DNA from: Rhynchonema sp. JSB1_4
Lineage: Eukaryota > Nematoda > Chromadorea > Monhysterida > Xyalidae
Assembly (NCBI GenBank): GCA_030248065.1
Contig: JASAMV010003530.1
Coordinates: forward strand, 62,001-126,000
Direction of reading: 5' to 3'
Length of the DNA: 64,000 bases
Under the pieces are notes generated by a model, which ran no database searches, had not been told where the DNA came from, and saw nothing but the letters and a program-made list of their open reading frames with translations. A program made the translations under genes and the position numbers. Positions 62,643 through 64,000 of the stretch are shown in pieces. How positions within the stretch are numbered: position 1 is the stretch's first letter; each line of letters starts with the position of its first letter.

Positions 62643-63042
62643 TGTAACGAGTTAGCTTTTCCTGGTAAGCGCATAGCAGCGCTCGCGTAGATCTTGGGCA
62701 AGCTGTTCAGAAGTTTGTGTGAGTTCTCTCTCGTTGACCAAGGGTCATTAGTGCTTTTGCTTGATAAGAGTTCTTCTTGTGTTTCTGTACCTTTATATTG
62801 GTGCTAACTGCATGTCTCTTTTCTCAGGTGCTTATACTACGGTACTAACCACTTGTGCTATTATCGGACCACAGCTATTGAACCTATTGTATTCATTACT
62901 GACTCTCTCAACTAACCGGCTGATCAATACATCATAACGGGAAGGACTTATTGTTGATCTTGTACACAACGCGGCAATCCAAAGAGCTACAGTACCTAAC
63001 TCTCACATCGTAAACACGAACAATCAAGCAACAACCATTACA
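62643..63042 (+). repeat. 3' LTR
   Basis: 400 bp, identical to 59469-59868 as read, followed by the GTAG duplication. Confidence 0.95.
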
Positions 63043-63622
63043 GTAGGTTGCCGCCCCACATTTTTCGTGGTACAGTAGGTTGCCGCCCCGCCCCCCGCCT
63101 GGGTAGCTACACCACTGGAGGGGCGGGTAGGGTACATAGGTGGAAAAACGCCGGGCCGGTTTTTCGGGTGCTTATTTTTATGTGCTATACCCCCAAGTAC
63201 TACCCTGAGCCCCCCCCCCCCTACCGCCCCACCTCCAGCGTCCAGCTCCAGCTCCACTGAACCCTTGCCCCTTGCTCACTTCAATTTGCTGAATGATTTT
63301 GGTCTCCAAATCGTTTGGTGGTTCAAGGTCCTCGGCTTTCATTTTCTTTAACACCGGCTCAGACGAACATTGTCCATTGACTGCATCGCCATTTGTCGCT
63401 GACGAAATATTGTCATCGGCTTTCCGCTTTTCGGGCATTTTTTCTTCCCCCACTTTCGTCTCGGGCGCGGGTTTCGTCACTTCTTCTGTGGTGGACATTT
63501 TGTCGATGGTTCGTCACTTGATGCGAACTGTTTTTACTTGTTTCGTCAACTTATCTGAAACTTACGTTGAAGTTGTGCAATTTCGTATTGCTTTGCTGCT
63601 GGTGCTGGCTTGCATGCAAAAC
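63043..63622. repeat. Duplicate of La intron 1 start, exon 1 and upstream region
   Basis: Matches 47615-48185 with only a few differences, including the exon, its donor and about 120 bp upstream of the start codon. Together with 58027-59468 it is one duplicated block into which the LTR element inserted. The match ends at GCATGCAAAA near 63622. Confidence 0.9.
63280..63498 (-). CDS. Second copy of La exon 1
   Basis: Encodes the La N-terminus from the second methionine ([15 protein letters not shown]) to KIIQQIE, with the donor GTGAGC at 63279-63274 kept. The first ATG of the original is lost (CCATGG to CGATGG). No La motif exon follows locally. It lies on the same strand upstream of the full gene, so it is either a dead fragment or an alternative first exon that could splice to 45900. 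About 120 bp of upstream sequence that may hold the promoter is also copied. Confidence 0.7.
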
Positions 63623-63629
63623 AGAGATC

Positions 63630-63745
63630 GGAAACGGGCCGGGCCCCGATTTTGGAGTTGGTCGACCGGGCCGGGCCGGGCCGGAGATTTGGGGGACCGG
63701 GCCGGGCCGGGCCGACCAGCCCGGCCCGGTCCGGCCCGGTATGCC
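63630..63745. repeat. GGGCC array
   Basis: Repeated CCGGGCCGGGCC units on both strands, starting exactly where the La duplication ends. The GC-rich array keeps frames open by chance. Confidence 0.7.
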
Positions 63746-63879
63746 TAAATTTGAACGAAATTACCATTTTTTGAACCAAAATTTTCAAAATTTTTGCGCT
63801 TCGCGCAATAACATTTCCTAGTTCTTGATCTTTTCAGTCATCGTTTTGAAGAAAGAAGCAGTAGCTACCCATACCCAGG

Positions 63880-64000
63880 CCTTTGCTTTGCAGCAATCAA
63901 CCTACTGTACCACCAAAAAAGCCTGCCTGCAATCAACCTACCTACTGTAGTACCGACCGGCCGAGCTGGGGGGAGTCGTCCGGGAATTTATGTCTACATA
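63880..64000. repeat. CCTACCTACTGTACC repeat at the window edge
   Basis: CAATCAACCTACTGTACCAC and CAACCTACCTACTGTAGTAC followed by GGCCGAGCTGGGGG, matching units in La intron 1 (46140-46205). Confidence 0.6.

Larger units (their letters stand above)
59469..63042 (+). mobile_element. Gag-only LTR retrotransposon (Ty3/gypsy-like gag)
   Basis: 3,574 bp bounded by two 400-bp LTRs that look identical base for base, starting TGTAACGAG and ending CATTACA (TG...CA). GTAG flanks both sides (59465-59468 and 63043-63046), a 4-bp target duplication. It carries a gag frame but no protease, reverse transcriptase, RNase H or integrase: 61571-62628 has no long frame. It is therefore non-autonomous and must have been copied by enzymes from elsewhere. 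Identical LTRs imply a very recent insertion. Confidence 0.95.

Overview
The window is nuclear DNA of an animal, most likely an invertebrate. Every recognisable gene is split by GT-AG introns (about 60 bp to 2 kb), many with TTTTCAG or TTTCAG acceptors, and several families are metazoan (astacin protease, DIPK1/FAM69, FBXO25/32 with an F-box). The acceptor style recalls nematodes but is not diagnostic, so I do not name a species. There is no sign of bacterial organisation.

Layout. 0.5-3.5 kb (+): an astacin metalloprotease, 5' incomplete and frame-broken, then a kelch-repeat protein. 3.9-8 kb: no recognised gene. 6.6-12.7 kb: two direct copies of a 1.4-1.5 kb repeat bracketing two convergent unidentified genes. 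13.5-17.7 kb (+): complete eIF2 gamma in seven exons. 18.9-22.1 kb (+): DIPK1/FAM69-like membrane pseudokinase. 23.0-28.1 kb (-): PMS2, the MutL endonuclease, in 19 exons. 30.9-34.4 kb (-): FBXO25/32 (atrogin-like). 36.1-43.3 kb (-): MSH2. 43.7-48.1 kb (-): La/SSB RNA chaperone in eight exons. 51.3-53.8 kb (-): NT5DC1-like HAD nucleotidase, missing both ends. 54.0-57.6 kb (-): unidentified multi-exon gene. 58.0-63.6 kb: a second copy of La exon 1 plus intron 1, split by a very young gag-only LTR retrotransposon with two identical 400-bp LTRs.

The strongest functional grouping is mismatch repair. PMS2 and MSH2 lie on the same strand with one F-box gene between them, within about 20 kb. The other genes look like unrelated housekeeping functions (translation initiation, ubiquitin ligase adaptor, RNA chaperone).

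Repeats take up much of the rest: a hAT-type MITE with a clean 8-bp target duplication, two 309-bp palindromic TA-flanked elements, smaller fold-back elements, a CCTACCTACTGTACC minisatellite family, and an octamer (TGAAACAT) that recurs far more often than base composition predicts. Exon limits were read by eye from reading frame, splice signals and remembered family alignments. They are reliable for eIF2 gamma, DIPK1, PMS2, FBXO and La, and approximate elsewhere.
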